From: Bacillus sp. FJAT-27916
GTDB taxonomy: Bacteria > Bacillota > Bacilli > Bacillales > Pradoshiaceae
Direction: 5' to 3'
Length of the DNA stretch: 64,000 nucleotides
Assembly (NCBI RefSeq): GCF_001183965.1
Contig: NZ_LFZV01000001.1
Location: 2,779,031 to 2,843,030 of the forward strand
A program made the translations under genes and the position numbers. This document shows positions 28,450 to 38,786 of this stretch, one piece after another (the stretch's first letter is position 1; every line of letters begins with the position of its first letter). A model generated the notes under the pieces. The model was given only the letters and a program-made list of their open reading frames with translations, did not search any database and was not told the DNA's origin.

Positions 28450-28651
28450 TTTATTCACTCACTTATGTATAAGATATGCATTTAGAATACTCATCCCTCA
28501 TCAAAAAAGCAATAACCCTTCATTCATTAAGCAATTGGTGATAACTCGAGCGATGTTTTCCCTTTCATCCATTTGCTAGACACGGTATAATTATTAGTAT
28601 CAAACTTAGTATTCACCGCTAAAATACACGAAAGAATAGAAAGGACAATTT

Positions 28652-29149
28652 ATGAAAGAAACGAGAGGGAACAACCGAAATCAAAAATCCTACTCGGCAG
28701 ATGATTTGGCCGAAGCCATTTATTCTGTAAACAGGCATGCTAAAACAGCCTCAAATCCAAAATTTCTTTATCACTTAAAAAAGTGTTCATTAACCAAAAT
28801 GCTGGAAGAAGGAAAAGCGAAGAAGCTTGGGCTTCAATTCTCCGATCACCCTCATCTCAGTTTCCAGCAGTCTGATGTGCTGATTGAATGCGGAAAGTAT
28901 ACCTTTCATATCCCCCCATGCAAAGGGGACTTTACGAATTTGCCACATTTAGGCCATCTATCAAAAAACATTCGTAATCCATCCTCAAAAATTCCTCTCT
29001 CTAAAGCCAAGCAGCGATTGATGATTTACACTGGCATTAAAGAGGAAAGCCAAGATACTGGAAGAAAACAGCACTCACCGCGTAAATACTATAAACCAAC
29101 ATTTGCACGGCTTGGAGAAAGCTATCCTTATACAGAGTGGAAAAAATAA
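28652..29149 (+). CDS. kre: Kre (YkyB) family protein
   Basis: A 165-residue soluble basic protein of the YkyB family, named Kre in B. subtilis for its effect on ComK-driven competence. Matching segments: SVNRHAKTASNPKFLYHLKK, LIECGKYTFHIPP, and the C-terminal FARLGESYPYT. AAAGGA lies about 6 nt before the ATG. It converges on corA and lies near patA and ykuE as in B. subtilis. The competence role is inferred from the orthologue. Confidence 0.85.
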   Translation: MKETRGNNRNQKSYSADDLAEAIYSVNRHAKTASNPKFLYHLKKCSLTKMLEEGKAKKLGLQFSDHPHLSFQQSDVLIECGKYTFHIPPCKGDFTNLPHLGHLSKNIRNPSSKIPLSKAKQRLMIYTGIKEESQDTGRKQHSPRKYYKPTFARLGESYPYTEWKK

Positions 29150-29178
29150 GAACTGCTGATTTAATTGTTTCAGCAGTT

Positions 29179-30162
29179 CTATCCACCATGCTCTTTATTC
29201 CTTCCTCTCTTAAATACTCTTGCCCGGAAAACCCACCCTTTCGCCTTAAAGAAAACCACCATTACAACAGCACTAATTCCCATTACGAGCATCACATACC
29301 AAAAACCGTGTTTCCATCCGGCCATTGGCATAAAAGAGAAATTCATACCGTATAGACCAGCGATAAAGCTGAGCGGCATAAAGATCGTCGTAATGATGGT
29401 GAGCGCCATGATTGTTTCATTCATATTATTGGAATTTACACTCATGTAATTATCGCGCAGGTCTGCTGAAAAATCCCGGTATCCCTCAATCATCTCCCGT
29501 AATTTCAAAAGATGGTCATACACATCATTAAAATAATATTGTTTCTCAGAAACAAGGGTCATTTTTTCCGTATGTGTAATGCGGTAAAGTAAATCATTCA
29601 TCGGAAGTATGACCCTTCTAATTCTGAAAATAATCATCCTAAGATCATATAAATGATTCATCAATTCCTTAATGGAGAGCAAATCTGCATTTTCCTCCAG
29701 AGCATTCAGCCTTTCCTCGATATCATAGGCCTTTGGAAAATATTCATCGACTACCCTGTCTATCAATTGGTGCAGGATATCAATCGGGGTATCCAGCGAT
29801 TGACCGAGAGCCGTTTCCCACACCTCATGTATTGCGTTAATTGTCATTTGATGATAGGTAATAATAAATTGCTTACTAACAAACAAATCTAGCTCGGCCA
29901 TTAAATAATCCTCTTTAAGTGCATAGATGACAAGAAACATATAATCCTCAAAAAAATCGACTTTAGGCCGTTGATTGATAGCATCTAAGCAATCCTCCAC
30001 TGCCAAGGGATGAAACTGATATTGGCTAAACAGTCTTGCTGCTTCTTCTTTTGTCGGAGACGAAAGATCCACCCAAACCCATTCATATTCGCCTAATTTC
30101 GAAAGGGAATAATCTGCCTCCTCGACCTTGCCGGTTGGTGTCTTCCCCAGCATGCGATACAT
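29179..30162 (-). CDS. corA: CorA-type magnesium/cobalt transporter
   Basis: A 327-residue CorA protein with a large cytoplasmic N-domain (WVDLSSPTKEEAARLF, then long helices) and two C-terminal membrane helices. The selectivity motif YGMNF closes the first helix near residue 280. The ATG at 30162 has GGAGG 7 nt upstream, ruling out the ATG seven codons earlier. Mg2+ is the likely main substrate. Confidence 0.93.
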   Translation of the reverse strand: MYRMLGKTPTGKVEEADYSLSKLGEYEWVWVDLSSPTKEEAARLFSQYQFHPLAVEDCLDAINQRPKVDFFEDYMFLVIYALKEDYLMAELDLFVSKQFIITYHQMTINAIHEVWETALGQSLDTPIDILHQLIDRVVDEYFPKAYDIEERLNALEENADLLSIKELMNHLYDLRMIIFRIRRVILPMNDLLYRITHTEKMTLVSEKQYYFNDVYDHLLKLREMIEGYRDFSADLRDNYMSVNSNNMNETIMALTIITTIFMPLSFIAGLYGMNFSFMPMAGWKHGFWYVMLVMGISAVVMVVFFKAKGWVFRARVFKRGRNKEHGG

Positions 30163-30315
30163 CTTAATTCCTCCAGACATCATCTGTTAGTTACTAGCGT
30201 CCCCAATCAAGCTGGATTTATTTTCATATAGAATCATGAATCAAATTCTGGATGGTGTACACGTAAATGAAGCAAATATATAATAGAAGGATACATACTA
30301 GAGAGGAGAACCAAA

Positions 30316-31464
30316 ATGGAACACCTGATCAATCCAAAGGTTAAACAAATCGAAATTTCGGGCATCCGGAAGTTTTATAATCTTGTCTCAGAGATAGACG
30401 GGGTTCTGTCTTTCACGATTGGATTGCCGGATTTTCCTACCCCTTTGCATATTAAAGAGCAAGCGATAGAGGCAATCGAGAATGACATGACTACCTACAC
30501 ACATAATGCAGGCATGCTTACACTGCGCGAGGCTGCTGCTGCCTTTATGTCTGAGAAATATTCATTGGCCTATAATCCAAACAATGAGATTATCGTGACC
30601 GTAGGAGCAAGCCAGGCGATTGATATTGCTTTTCGCACCATTTTGAAAGAAGGGGATGAGGTCATCCTTCCAGGCCCTGTCTATCCTGGGTATGAGCCGC
30701 TTATTAAGCTTGCAGGCGCAGTGCCTGTTTATGCTGATACAACGGGAACATCCTTTAAGATGACCAAAGACGTAATTGCCCCTCTCTTAACAGAGAAGAC
30801 AAAATGCGTTGTTCTCCCCTACCCTTCTAACCCGACCGGTGTTTCCTTGACCAAGGAAGAATTAACTGAAATTGCCGACCTGCTGAGAGGCCGGAATACC
30901 TTTGTTCTTGCAGATGAGATCTATAGCGAGCTTACCCTTGACCGAAAGCATACATCCATTGGTACAATCTTGAGAGAACAAACGATTATCATTAATGGGG
31001 TTTCCAAATCACATGCCATGACAGGCTGGAGAATTGGCTTTTTAATGGCTCCCGAAAGTATCGCCAAGCATATGCTTAAGGTTCATCAATACAACGTATC
31101 ATGCGCTTCTTCCATATCACAAATGGCCGCACTTGAGGCGATGAAAAACGGCAAGAATGATGCTGTCATGATGAAAGAAGAATATCGAAATAGACGGGAT
31201 TATGTTTATAGTCGCTTGGAGAAGATGGGATTAAGAACCGTCATGCCTGACGGAGCGTTCTACTTCTTTGTAGAGATCCCCGATGGTTTCAGCACCTCTC
31301 TTGATTTTGCGCTGGAATTAGTCCGCAAGAAGAAGGTTGCCGTTGTCCCAGGATCAGCTTTTTCTGAATATGGAGAGGGTTATTTCCGTTTTTCCTACGC
31401 TGTATCCATGGAGTCCCTTATAATAGGACTGGACCGGCTGGAACTATTTCTTGAAGGAAAATGA
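30316..31464 (+). CDS. patA: N-acetyl-LL-diaminopimelate aminotransferase PatA
   Basis: A 382-residue class I/II PLP aminotransferase. The fold-type I marks are visible: YPSNPTG, the ADEIYSEL segment, and the Schiff-base Lys in GVSKSHAMTGWRIGF (near 232). In B. subtilis PatA acts in the acetylase branch of diaminopimelate synthesis, between DapH and DapL, whose genes are about 10 kb away here. AGAGGAG lies 6-7 nt before the ATG. Position beside kre matches B. subtilis. Confidence 0.9.
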   Translation: MEHLINPKVKQIEISGIRKFYNLVSEIDGVLSFTIGLPDFPTPLHIKEQAIEAIENDMTTYTHNAGMLTLREAAAAFMSEKYSLAYNPNNEIIVTVGASQAIDIAFRTILKEGDEVILPGPVYPGYEPLIKLAGAVPVYADTTGTSFKMTKDVIAPLLTEKTKCVVLPYPSNPTGVSLTKEELTEIADLLRGRNTFVLADEIYSELTLDRKHTSIGTILREQTIIINGVSKSHAMTGWRIGFLMAPESIAKHMLKVHQYNVSCASSISQMAALEAMKNGKNDAVMMKEEYRNRRDYVYSRLEKMGLRTVMPDGAFYFFVEIPDGFSTSLDFALELVRKKKVAVVPGSAFSEYGEGYFRFSYAVSMESLIIGLDRLELFLEGK

Positions 31465-31465
31465 A

Positions 31466-31500
31466 AAAGGGGAGGAGCGTCTAAACGCTCCTCCCTTTCC
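31466..31500. terminator. Bidirectional terminator patA/ykwC
   Basis: AAAGGGGAGGAGCGT pairs with ACGCTCCTCCC(C)TTT around a 4-nt loop between convergent genes. Confidence 0.9.
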
Positions 31501-31508
31501 TTATTCCT

Positions 31509-32375
31509 TTACTTCCAGTATTTATATAGAGCCTGTGTCCCTTTTTCTCCCAGACCTTCTTCTGCCAGCTCCTCATACAAGGATTTAGCGAGTGACACGC
31601 CTGGAAAATCAAGACCAAGCGCTTCACTTTCATCTAGGACAATCTTTAAATCTTTTATAAAATGCTTTATGTAAAATCCAGGCTCAAAATCGCCCTTTAA
31701 GATGCGCGGAGCAAGATTCGTCAACGAAAAGCTTCCTGCGGCACCCCCAGAAATACTCTTCAGCACTGTCTCAGGGTCCAAACCTGCCCTTTTAGCATAG
31801 ACAAGTGATTCGCATACGCCAATCATCGTACCTGCAATGGCCATTTGGTTGCAAAGCTTTGTATGCTGGCCTGAGCCCGCAGACCCTTGATACTCAATAT
31901 TCGTTCCCATTGTACGGAACAAAGGCGTAATCATGTCGAAATCTTCCTTCTCTCCTCCAACCATAATGGCGAGAGCACCATTTCTTGCACCGATATCTCC
32001 TCCAGATACAGGAGCATCAAGCACATGAATCCCCTTCTCCTTCCCGGCCGCAAATAGCTTCTTGGCAAGCTGTGGAGCAGAGGTAGTCATATCAATTAAA
32101 TATGTACCAGCCTTAGCCTGATTAATTAATCCGTGTTCACCTAAATAGACTTCTTCCACATCTTTTGGGAACCCGACCATTGTGAGGATGATCTCTGCAT
32201 TAACAGCCACATCTTGAACCGTATCTGCCCATCTCATTCCCTCTGCAATTAAATCTGCGCACTTTTCTTTTGTTCGTGAATAACCAATCAATGGGTAGCC
32301 AGCCTTCATAATATTCCTGGCCATGCTTTTTCCCATTACACCCAAACCTATAAAGCCAATTGTTTGTTTCTGCAT
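31509..32375 (-). CDS. ykwC: NAD(P)-dependent beta-hydroxyacid dehydrogenase YkwC
   Basis: A 288-residue member of the 3-hydroxyisobutyrate dehydrogenase family. N-terminal Rossmann motif GFIGLGVMGKSMARN, substrate-site signature DAPVSGGDIGARNGAL (near 118-133), and catalytic Lys in GSGQHTKLCNQ. The ATG at 32375 has GGAGGG 7 nt upstream; a longer frame starts 13 codons earlier without one. The exact substrate is unknown. Confidence 0.88.
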   Translation of the reverse strand: MQKQTIGFIGLGVMGKSMARNIMKAGYPLIGYSRTKEKCADLIAEGMRWADTVQDVAVNAEIILTMVGFPKDVEEVYLGEHGLINQAKAGTYLIDMTTSAPQLAKKLFAAGKEKGIHVLDAPVSGGDIGARNGALAIMVGGEKEDFDMITPLFRTMGTNIEYQGSAGSGQHTKLCNQMAIAGTMIGVCESLVYAKRAGLDPETVLKSISGGAAGSFSLTNLAPRILKGDFEPGFYIKHFIKDLKIVLDESEALGLDFPGVSLAKSLYEELAEEGLGEKGTQALYKYWK

Positions 32376-32470
32376 CAATAAGCCCTCCAAAAGTACATCA
32401 TCATTCTTCTTCATTCTATCATATAGGGATAGAAATCAGCCGGCAAATAACCTTTATCCTTTAGGAAAAC

Positions 32471-32500
32471 AAAAAAAATCAACTGGTTTCCCAGTTGATT
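32471..32500 (-). terminator. Terminator of ptsHI
   Basis: The 10-bp stem AATCAACTGG/CCAGTTGATT has a GAAA-type tetraloop and is followed by T8 on the minus strand. Confidence 0.92.
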
Positions 32501-32599
32501 AAGAAAGGGGGGTCACTAAAAGCATGTTGCTGTTGTGTCCATACTTAAGTTACCCCTATTTTTCTTTTATCAAACACAAAAAGATCTTTTTACTAAAAA

Positions 32600-34321
32600 T
32601 TATTTTTGTGCTGTTGCTTCCTTAACTAGTTCTACAGCTTGGGAAGCTGTTTGCATTTGTAAAGCTTTTGCTGCTAATTCTTGCATGTCTGTTAATGACA
32701 ATGTTTTGATTTGAGAACGAGCACGAAGAATAGAAGTAGCACTCATTGAGAACTCATCTAATCCTAAGCCGACAAGAAGTGGAATCGCAAGCTCATCGCC
32801 CGCCATTTCTCCACACATGCCTGCCCATTTACCTTCTTTGTGTGCTGCATCAATAACCATCTTAACAAGACGAAGGATTGCAGGGTTATAAGGCTGGTAT
32901 AAGTAAGAAACGCGTTCGTTCATACGGTCTGCAGCCATTGTGTATTGAATCAAGTCATTTGTTCCAATGCTGAAGAAGTCAACTTCTTTAGCGAATTGAT
33001 CAGCGATAACAGCTGTGGAAGGAATTTCAACCATAATTCCAAGTTGGATGGAATCAGATACTTGAACACCTTCTTGAATCAATTTTGCTTTTTCTTCTTC
33101 AAGGAGCGCTTTCGCTTCACGGAATTCATCCAATGTAGCGATCATTGGGAACATGATACGCAAGTTTCCGTATACAGAGGCTCTCAAAAGCGCTCTCAAT
33201 TGCGTTCTGAAAATACCTTTTTCTTCAAGGCATAGACGAATCGCACGGAAACCAAGGAATGGATTCATTTCTTTCGGAAGATCCAAGTATGGAAGCTCCT
33301 TATCGCCGCCGATGTCAAGTGTACGAACAACAACAGGTTTGCCCTCCATGCCTTCTAGAACAGCTTTGTAAGATTCAAATTGTTCGTCTTCAGAAGGAAG
33401 GTTTTCACGGCCCATGTATAAGAACTCAGTTCTGTATAAGCCTACAGCTTCCCCGCCGTTTGAGATAACGCCGGATAAATCATTCGGTGTACCGATGTTA
33501 GCTGCAAGCTCAACATGATGGCCATCAGCTGTAACAGTTTTCTCATTGACAAGTTTAGCCCATTCAAGCTTTTGCTGAGCATATGCATCAGCAGCTTTCT
33601 TGTATTCTTCAATCAATTCAGGCGTCGGATTGATGTGAACCTCACCTTTCAGACCATCAAGGATGATCATATCGCCATTTTGAATAGATTCAGTCGCTTG
33701 TTTTGTTCCAACAACCGCTGGAATTTCAAGGGAACGAGCCATGATAGCAGAGTGAGAAGTACGTCCGCCGATATCAGTTGTAAACCCTTTTACGAAATCT
33801 CTGTTAAGTTGAGCTGTATCAGAAGGTGTTAAATCCTCTGCCACAACGATTACTTCTTCAGAAATCATGCTTGGGTTAGGGATTTGAACGCCTAATAAGT
33901 GGCTGATTACACGCTTCGTAACGTCACGGATATCAGCTGCTCTTTCTTTCATATATTCATTATCCATTTGTTCGAACATCATAATGAACATGTCTGCCAT
34001 TTCGCGCATCGCAAATTCAGCATTGATTTTTTCTGATTTTACTTTTTCTTTAACAGCACCAAGCAATTCAGGGTCATTTAAAACAAGGATGTGAGCGTCA
34101 AAGATAGCTGCTTTGTCTGCACCTTGTTCTACTTTTACCTTCTCGCGAATTGATTCCAATTCAGATTGGGCTTTATTTACAGCGCTATCAAGACGCTCCA
34201 TTTCAGCCTTCTCATCTGTGATGGATTTCTTGCTAACAGTTAAATCAGGTTCAATTAAACGATAAGCTTTTGCTATGACAATCCCATTTGATGCCGCTAT
34301 TCCGTTTAACATCGTTGTCAT
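32600..34321 (-). CDS. ptsI: Phosphotransferase system enzyme I
   Basis: Enzyme I takes phosphate from phosphoenolpyruvate and passes it to HPr. 573 residues: the HPr-binding N-domain, active-site His in [12 protein letters not shown] (near 189), and the PEP-binding C-domain with [22 protein letters not shown] and the catalytic MCGEMAGD. The start codon overlaps the ptsH stop by one base (TAATG), so translation is coupled. Confidence 0.97.
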   Translation of the reverse strand: MTTMLNGIAASNGIVIAKAYRLIEPDLTVSKKSITDEKAEMERLDSAVNKAQSELESIREKVKVEQGADKAAIFDAHILVLNDPELLGAVKEKVKSEKINAEFAMREMADMFIMMFEQMDNEYMKERAADIRDVTKRVISHLLGVQIPNPSMISEEVIVVAEDLTPSDTAQLNRDFVKGFTTDIGGRTSHSAIMARSLEIPAVVGTKQATESIQNGDMIILDGLKGEVHINPTPELIEEYKKAADAYAQQKLEWAKLVNEKTVTADGHHVELAANIGTPNDLSGVISNGGEAVGLYRTEFLYMGRENLPSEDEQFESYKAVLEGMEGKPVVVRTLDIGGDKELPYLDLPKEMNPFLGFRAIRLCLEEKGIFRTQLRALLRASVYGNLRIMFPMIATLDEFREAKALLEEEKAKLIQEGVQVSDSIQLGIMVEIPSTAVIADQFAKEVDFFSIGTNDLIQYTMAADRMNERVSYLYQPYNPAILRLVKMVIDAAHKEGKWAGMCGEMAGDELAIPLLVGLGLDEFSMSATSILRARSQIKTLSLTDMQELAAKALQMQTASQAVELVKEATAQK

Positions 34322-34587
34322 TACTTAGCCAAACCTTCTTTAACTAAAGTTTCTTCGATTGCGTTTAATGCATCTTGCTCATCGCTGCCTTCTGCAGAGA
34401 TTGTGATGTCAGCGCCAGCGCCGATACCTAGAGACATAACACCCATGATAGACTTCAAGTTAACTTTCTTTTCTTTATATTCTAAGTTAATGTCAGAGTT
34501 GAATTTACCTGCAGTTTGAACAAGCAAAGTTGCTGGACGTGCATGAATTCCTGTTTCGTCGATTACGTGAAAAGATTTTTGTACCAA
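34321..34587 (-). CDS. ptsH: Phosphocarrier protein HPr
   Basis: 88 residues starting from a TTG at 34587, with AAGGAG 10 nt upstream; this start gives exactly the family length. His15 (GIHARPAT) takes phosphate from enzyme I. Ser46 ([10 protein letters not shown]) is the HPr kinase site, whose phosphorylated form is the CcpA co-repressor in Bacillaceae. It is therefore central to sugar uptake and catabolite control. Confidence 0.97.
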   Translation of the reverse strand: MVQKSFHVIDETGIHARPATLLVQTAGKFNSDINLEYKEKKVNLKSIMGVMSLGIGAGADITISAEGSDEQDALNAIEETLVKEGLAK

Positions 34588-34651
34588 AATAATCAAGCTC
34601 CTTTATTAATTAATTTCATTTCAGGCCAATATAATTTCTAGCTGCTACATC

Positions 34652-34759
34652 TTTATGTGATTTTACCCAAATTCTACGGGTTCTATGTACAAAGCGTCTA
34701 GCAGTCGAAAATTTCGTCCCTTTTATGTGATAGGAGAGGTTGTATCCCATCACATAAAA
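34652..34759. promoter_or_regulatory. Three copies of the word ATCACATAAA upstream of ptsH
   Basis: Inverse orientation copies lie at 34652-34661 and 34722-34731 and a forward copy at 34749-34758. The last two form an 11-bp perfect inverted repeat (34721-34731 / 34749-34759). Spacing suggests an operator or RNA structure upstream of ptsH. The rest of the gene-free stretch 34588-35061 shows no gene. Confidence 0.5.
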
Positions 34760-35061
34760 TGTACCGAAAATCGACAAAGAGTTCAACGCTTTTATTTATG
34801 GAGGAAAAAATTTCTTCCACCATGCTGCTTATCATTGGGATTGAGTTTTCTATCGATGTTCATAATCGGAGACATACATAAAACATCCAATTAAGCATGT
34901 CACACGTTTCCCGCGAAATGGTATGTCATTCATATTTATAGCGAACAAGGAAATCAGTCACATGGCAAGTAGCCGTGCGGCCTTTTTAATTTTACACTAG
35001 ATGAACAGAATAAAACAACTAGGAGAAATGCACTTTTAATCCTATTTGCGCAAAAATCCAC

Positions 35062-35802
35062 TTATCGTTCATAAATCATTTTCTTTGTCATCCCGCCGTC
35101 AACGATTATATTTTCTCCATTAATGAAATCATTGCTGGAATCACTTAGAAATAGACATAATCTGGCTATATCTTCAGGTTTCCCGACCCTTTTAGAGAAA
35201 TGCTGTTCATGATCGATGTCTCGTAAATGATCATACTCCTTTGTCTCTATCCAGCCTGGACTAATAGAATTAACCCGGATTTGTCTTTCGGCCAAGGAGG
35301 CGCTTAAAGCATGTGTCAAGGCAATGATTCCTCCTTTCGTTGCCGCATAGGCTTCTGAATCAGGTTCAGATTGGAACGCTCTTGTCGATGCAATGTTGAT
35401 TATGCATCCTTTCTCGTTCATCAATTTTGCCCCCTCCCGTGCGAACAAAAATACAGACCGCAAATTAGACTGAATGATTCGGTCCCACTGCTCCGTTGTC
35501 ATTTCAAGCAAGGGAACAAATGTGGATACACCTGCATTATTAATTAGCACATCCAGCCGTCCGTACTGCTTCCGAATATATTCCATTACCTCAAGCACCG
35601 TATCCTCTTCACCAACATCCCCGGCAATGAAATGCGCATCCAAATGAGCCTCCTTCATTGAGTCAATTGCTGCTTCACCGCCTTTTTGGTCACGATCCAC
35701 CAAAACGACACTCGCTCCAGTTCTACCATACTGAATCGCAATCTCTCTTCCGATTCCATTGGCCGCTCCTGTAACCAATACAACTACATCTTTATTCTCC
35801 AT
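35062..35802 (-). CDS. Short-chain dehydrogenase/reductase
   Basis: A 246-residue classical SDR: TGAANGIG cofactor loop (residues 11-18), NNAGV, catalytic Ser in INIAST and YxxxK as YAATKGG, then PGWIET. The ATG at 35802 has AGAGGTG 5-6 nt upstream; a longer frame adds 25 unsupported residues. A substrate cannot be assigned. It is a single gene between ptsH and the sigma-like gene. Confidence 0.85.
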   Translation of the reverse strand: MENKDVVVLVTGAANGIGREIAIQYGRTGASVVLVDRDQKGGEAAIDSMKEAHLDAHFIAGDVGEEDTVLEVMEYIRKQYGRLDVLINNAGVSTFVPLLEMTTEQWDRIIQSNLRSVFLFAREGAKLMNEKGCIINIASTRAFQSEPDSEAYAATKGGIIALTHALSASLAERQIRVNSISPGWIETKEYDHLRDIDHEQHFSKRVGKPEDIARLCLFLSDSSNDFINGENIIVDGGMTKKMIYER

Positions 35803-36028
35803 TTCTTCACCTCTGAACAATAATTGTTTCAATTTCTCCAATAATTCATATTTGAAGGCCTTTTTGCGCATAAACAACTTATTTATCTGTTTAAATGATT
35901 CAATTTCATCAATAACGCTGTCTTATTTCATCATTTCCCCTTTTTACACGTATTCAAATCCTCTGTACCTTAATAGATACCCGGGAATAAAACGAGGTCG
36001 CTCCTCAGGACAGGCTGGTTTTCTAATA

Positions 36029-36526
36029 ATGGAGGAATTCGAAAAAATTGCAGAGCAGTACACCCCGCTCATCCATCACATGATTAAACGGTTAAATATC
36101 TATAGAGATAAAGATGAATTTATACAAATAGGATTGATTGCTCTATGGGAGGCAAGTAAAGCCTATGATTCCGCAAAAGGGCAATTCATGTCCTACGCAT
36201 TCATGACCATAAAGGGAAGAATGCTGTCTCATATGCAAAAATCAAACAAAATTCAAATGCGCGAACAGTTGAAGGAAGCTGGAATGGATCATCTTATTCA
36301 AGACGAAGAAATGATGCACATGCTCGATTGGCTCATTCCTAAGGCCTTTCTCGAGACCTTAACATCAAATCAAAGCTGCTGGCTTATCCATCACATTCAA
36401 TATGGTAAAACTACCCGTGAAATCGCAGCAGACTGTCAAACGACAACCGCCTCCGTCAAATCATGGAAACGAATAACCATCAAAAAGTTACAAGCCTACT
36501 ATAGGCAGCATCCTGAGGCATTTTAA
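36029..36526 (+). CDS. Small sigma-70-family protein, orphan
   Basis: A 165-residue protein with sigma region 2 (YTPLIHHMIKRLNIYRDKDEF, then GLIALWEASKAYDSAKGQF, then SYAFMTIKGRMLSH; about residues 8-75) and a region 4-like helix-turn-helix at the end (GKTTREIAADCQTTTASVKSWKR). It is short for a group 3 sigma factor and resembles ECF/SigH-type or ComX-like factors. No anti-sigma gene is beside it. The ATG at 36029 has only a weak ribosome site and the frame stays open upstream to 35759, so the start is uncertain. Confidence 0.7.
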   Translation: MEEFEKIAEQYTPLIHHMIKRLNIYRDKDEFIQIGLIALWEASKAYDSAKGQFMSYAFMTIKGRMLSHMQKSNKIQMREQLKEAGMDHLIQDEEMMHMLDWLIPKAFLETLTSNQSCWLIHHIQYGKTTREIAADCQTTTASVKSWKRITIKKLQAYYRQHPEAF

Positions 36527-36536
36527 CCCGCAAAAA

Positions 36537-36568
36537 TGGCCAATGATGATTCCTTTCATCATTGGCCT
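36537..36568 (-). terminator. Hairpin terminator between the sigma-like gene and a small gene
   Basis: GGCCAATGATGA pairs with its complement around a short loop. On the minus strand it is followed by TTTTT, so it ends the 64-residue gene; the plus-strand tail is poor. Confidence 0.75.
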
Positions 36569-36575
36569 GTTGCTG

Positions 36576-36770
36576 CTAGCTCCTCGGTTCCTCCAAATAT
36601 TCATACGTAACACTGCCCCCAAGATGAGCAATCCCTCGAAAATGCTTAAAATCATTCCGTTTCACCAAGACCGATCGAAAGGCAAGAAAATCCTCCTTGC
36701 TTACATCCAACTGGGTTAATTCCCCACTCTTCAATTGCTCGAAAAGACGTTCAATTTCTTCTTGATTCAT
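36576..36770 (-). CDS. Small conserved-looking protein of unknown function
   Basis: A 64-residue acidic protein with a helical N-terminal half (NQEEIERLFEQLKSGEL) and a segment SKEDFLAFRSVLVKRNDFKHFRGIAH. It has its own terminator. The ribosome site is ambiguous (AAAGGAG 11 nt upstream or AGAGG 1-2 nt). I do not recognise the family. Confidence 0.55.
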   Translation of the reverse strand: MNQEEIERLFEQLKSGELTQLDVSKEDFLAFRSVLVKRNDFKHFRGIAHLGGSVTYEYLEEPRS

Positions 36771-37015
36771 TCCTCTGACAACTCCTTTTATGTGATTCCA
36801 TCATACATTTTTTTAAATAGGGGGTTCAAGTTGTTTTAACTTTTGAATAATTATCAAAAAATTCCTTTTAATGACTTACAATTTTTGAATTTTATACTAT
36901 AATGACAATAATAATCCGCTAAACGATAAAAACAAGCATATAAAGTAAAGAAATGACGGATTAGACTTCATGCTTTAATGATTTCCATATAAACTCTAGA
37001 AAAGGTGTGAATAGA

Positions 37016-37198
37016 ATGAATAAAGCCAATGTAGGAAATATCATTGAATTCCGTGATGGCTTGCGCGGAATTGTCGAAAAAGTGAATGAAAATTCCGTTA
37101 TTGTCGATTTAACCTTAATGGAGAACTACCGGGACCTTGAGCTTGAAGAAAAAACGGTCGTTAACCATAAAAACTATACGATTGTAAACGAGCTGTAA
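37016..37198 (+). CDS. ykvS: DUF2187 family protein YkvS
   Basis: A 60-residue protein with the KOW-like fold typical of DUF2187: NVGNIIEFRDGLRGIVEKVNENSVIVDLT and the ending VVNHKNYTIV (pattern described in pieces). The ATG at 37016 has AGGTG 8 nt upstream. Function unknown; a nucleic acid-binding role is suggested by the fold only. Confidence 0.85.
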   Translation: MNKANVGNIIEFRDGLRGIVEKVNENSVIVDLTLMENYRDLELEEKTVVNHKNYTIVNEL

Positions 37199-37225
37199 AA
37201 CGGGACGTTATGTCTCGTTTTTTTC
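37197..37225 (+). terminator. Terminator of ykvS
   Basis: AACGGGAC/GTCTCGTT with a 5-nt loop and a T7 run immediately after the ykvS stop codon. Confidence 0.85.
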
Positions 37226-37302
37226 GTACATGCCGCTCTCTTTCTATTTAAAGAAAACTTCGCTATAATTAAAACCGATTCCTTTTTGGAACCTTTCAAT
37301 AA

Positions 37303-38091
<789 letters not shown>

Positions 38092-38100
38092 TAAACAGCG

Positions 38101-38126
38101 AAAAGAGAAGGAATCCCTTCTCTTTT
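38101..38126 (+). terminator. Terminator of map
   Basis: The 11-bp stem AAAAGAGAAGG/CCTTCTCTTTT has a 4-nt loop and a T-rich tail. Confidence 0.85.
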
Positions 38127-38169
38127 CTTTCTGTCATATAATCATGATTCAACGAACAGGAGGAAAAGC

Positions 38170-38784
38170 ATGAAGAATGCAGCCAAGGACCATCCACTTC
38201 TGCTTTGCTTATGTCTTGCTTATTTGCTTTTCTTCATTTCTTATCTAGATTTATCGAAATTCTGGTTTACCTATACGGCAGCCATGACCCTGTTAATGAC
38301 ACTTTCCTTCCTTATCGAACACCCGGACAGTCAAAAGCAGCCCTTAAGAAATAGCCTTCTATACGGCAGCCTTTCTGGCGCTCTTATGTATGGCATTACA
38401 TGGACGGCAAGTAAATGGCTCCCGTTGCTCTATCCTCCGCTTCAGATTCAGCTGGAGGATTTATATCGCCTTCTTTCCCCGGCTTCAGCATGGCAATACG
38501 CTGTCTTGATTTTGCTGATTATTCCGGGTGAGGAGATTTTCTGGAGAGGGTTTGTCCAGAGGAAGATTCACGGTCATATAACGACCATCCCTTCTTTCCT
38601 GCTCGCCGCCCTTCTTTATACATTGCCTCTTGCTTTCTCAGGCAATATACTGCTCTTACTCGCCGGCATTGGCGGCGGATTATTATGGGGTACCCTGTAT
38701 GCCTGGAAGAAGAACCTCCAAATGGTCATTATCTCTCACCTACTATTTGACCTGCTTCTTCTAGCTGTCTTTCCGCTTCAATAA
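38170..38784 (+). CDS. CPBP intramembrane metalloprotease
   Basis: A 204-residue membrane protein of the CAAX protease/bacteriocin-processing (Abi) family. The catalytic motif EExxxR is seen as GEEIFWRGFVQ near residues 119-129 and the second motif as SHLLFD near 194. About six hydrophobic helices. AGGAGG lies 5 nt before the ATG. The substrate is unknown; no bacteriocin gene is adjacent. Converges on ykvI with a 2-nt gap. Confidence 0.85.
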   Translation: MKNAAKDHPLLLCLCLAYLLFFISYLDLSKFWFTYTAAMTLLMTLSFLIEHPDSQKQPLRNSLLYGSLSGALMYGITWTASKWLPLLYPPLQIQLEDLYRLLSPASAWQYAVLILLIIPGEEIFWRGFVQRKIHGHITTIPSFLLAALLYTLPLAFSGNILLLLAGIGGGLLWGTLYAWKKNLQMVIISHLLFDLLLLAVFPLQ

Positions 38785-38786
38785 TC

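Noticed and set aside
28450-28651. Fluoride riboswitch upstream of the FluC pair
   Set aside because: I looked for the conserved aptamer blocks on the minus strand and did not see them.
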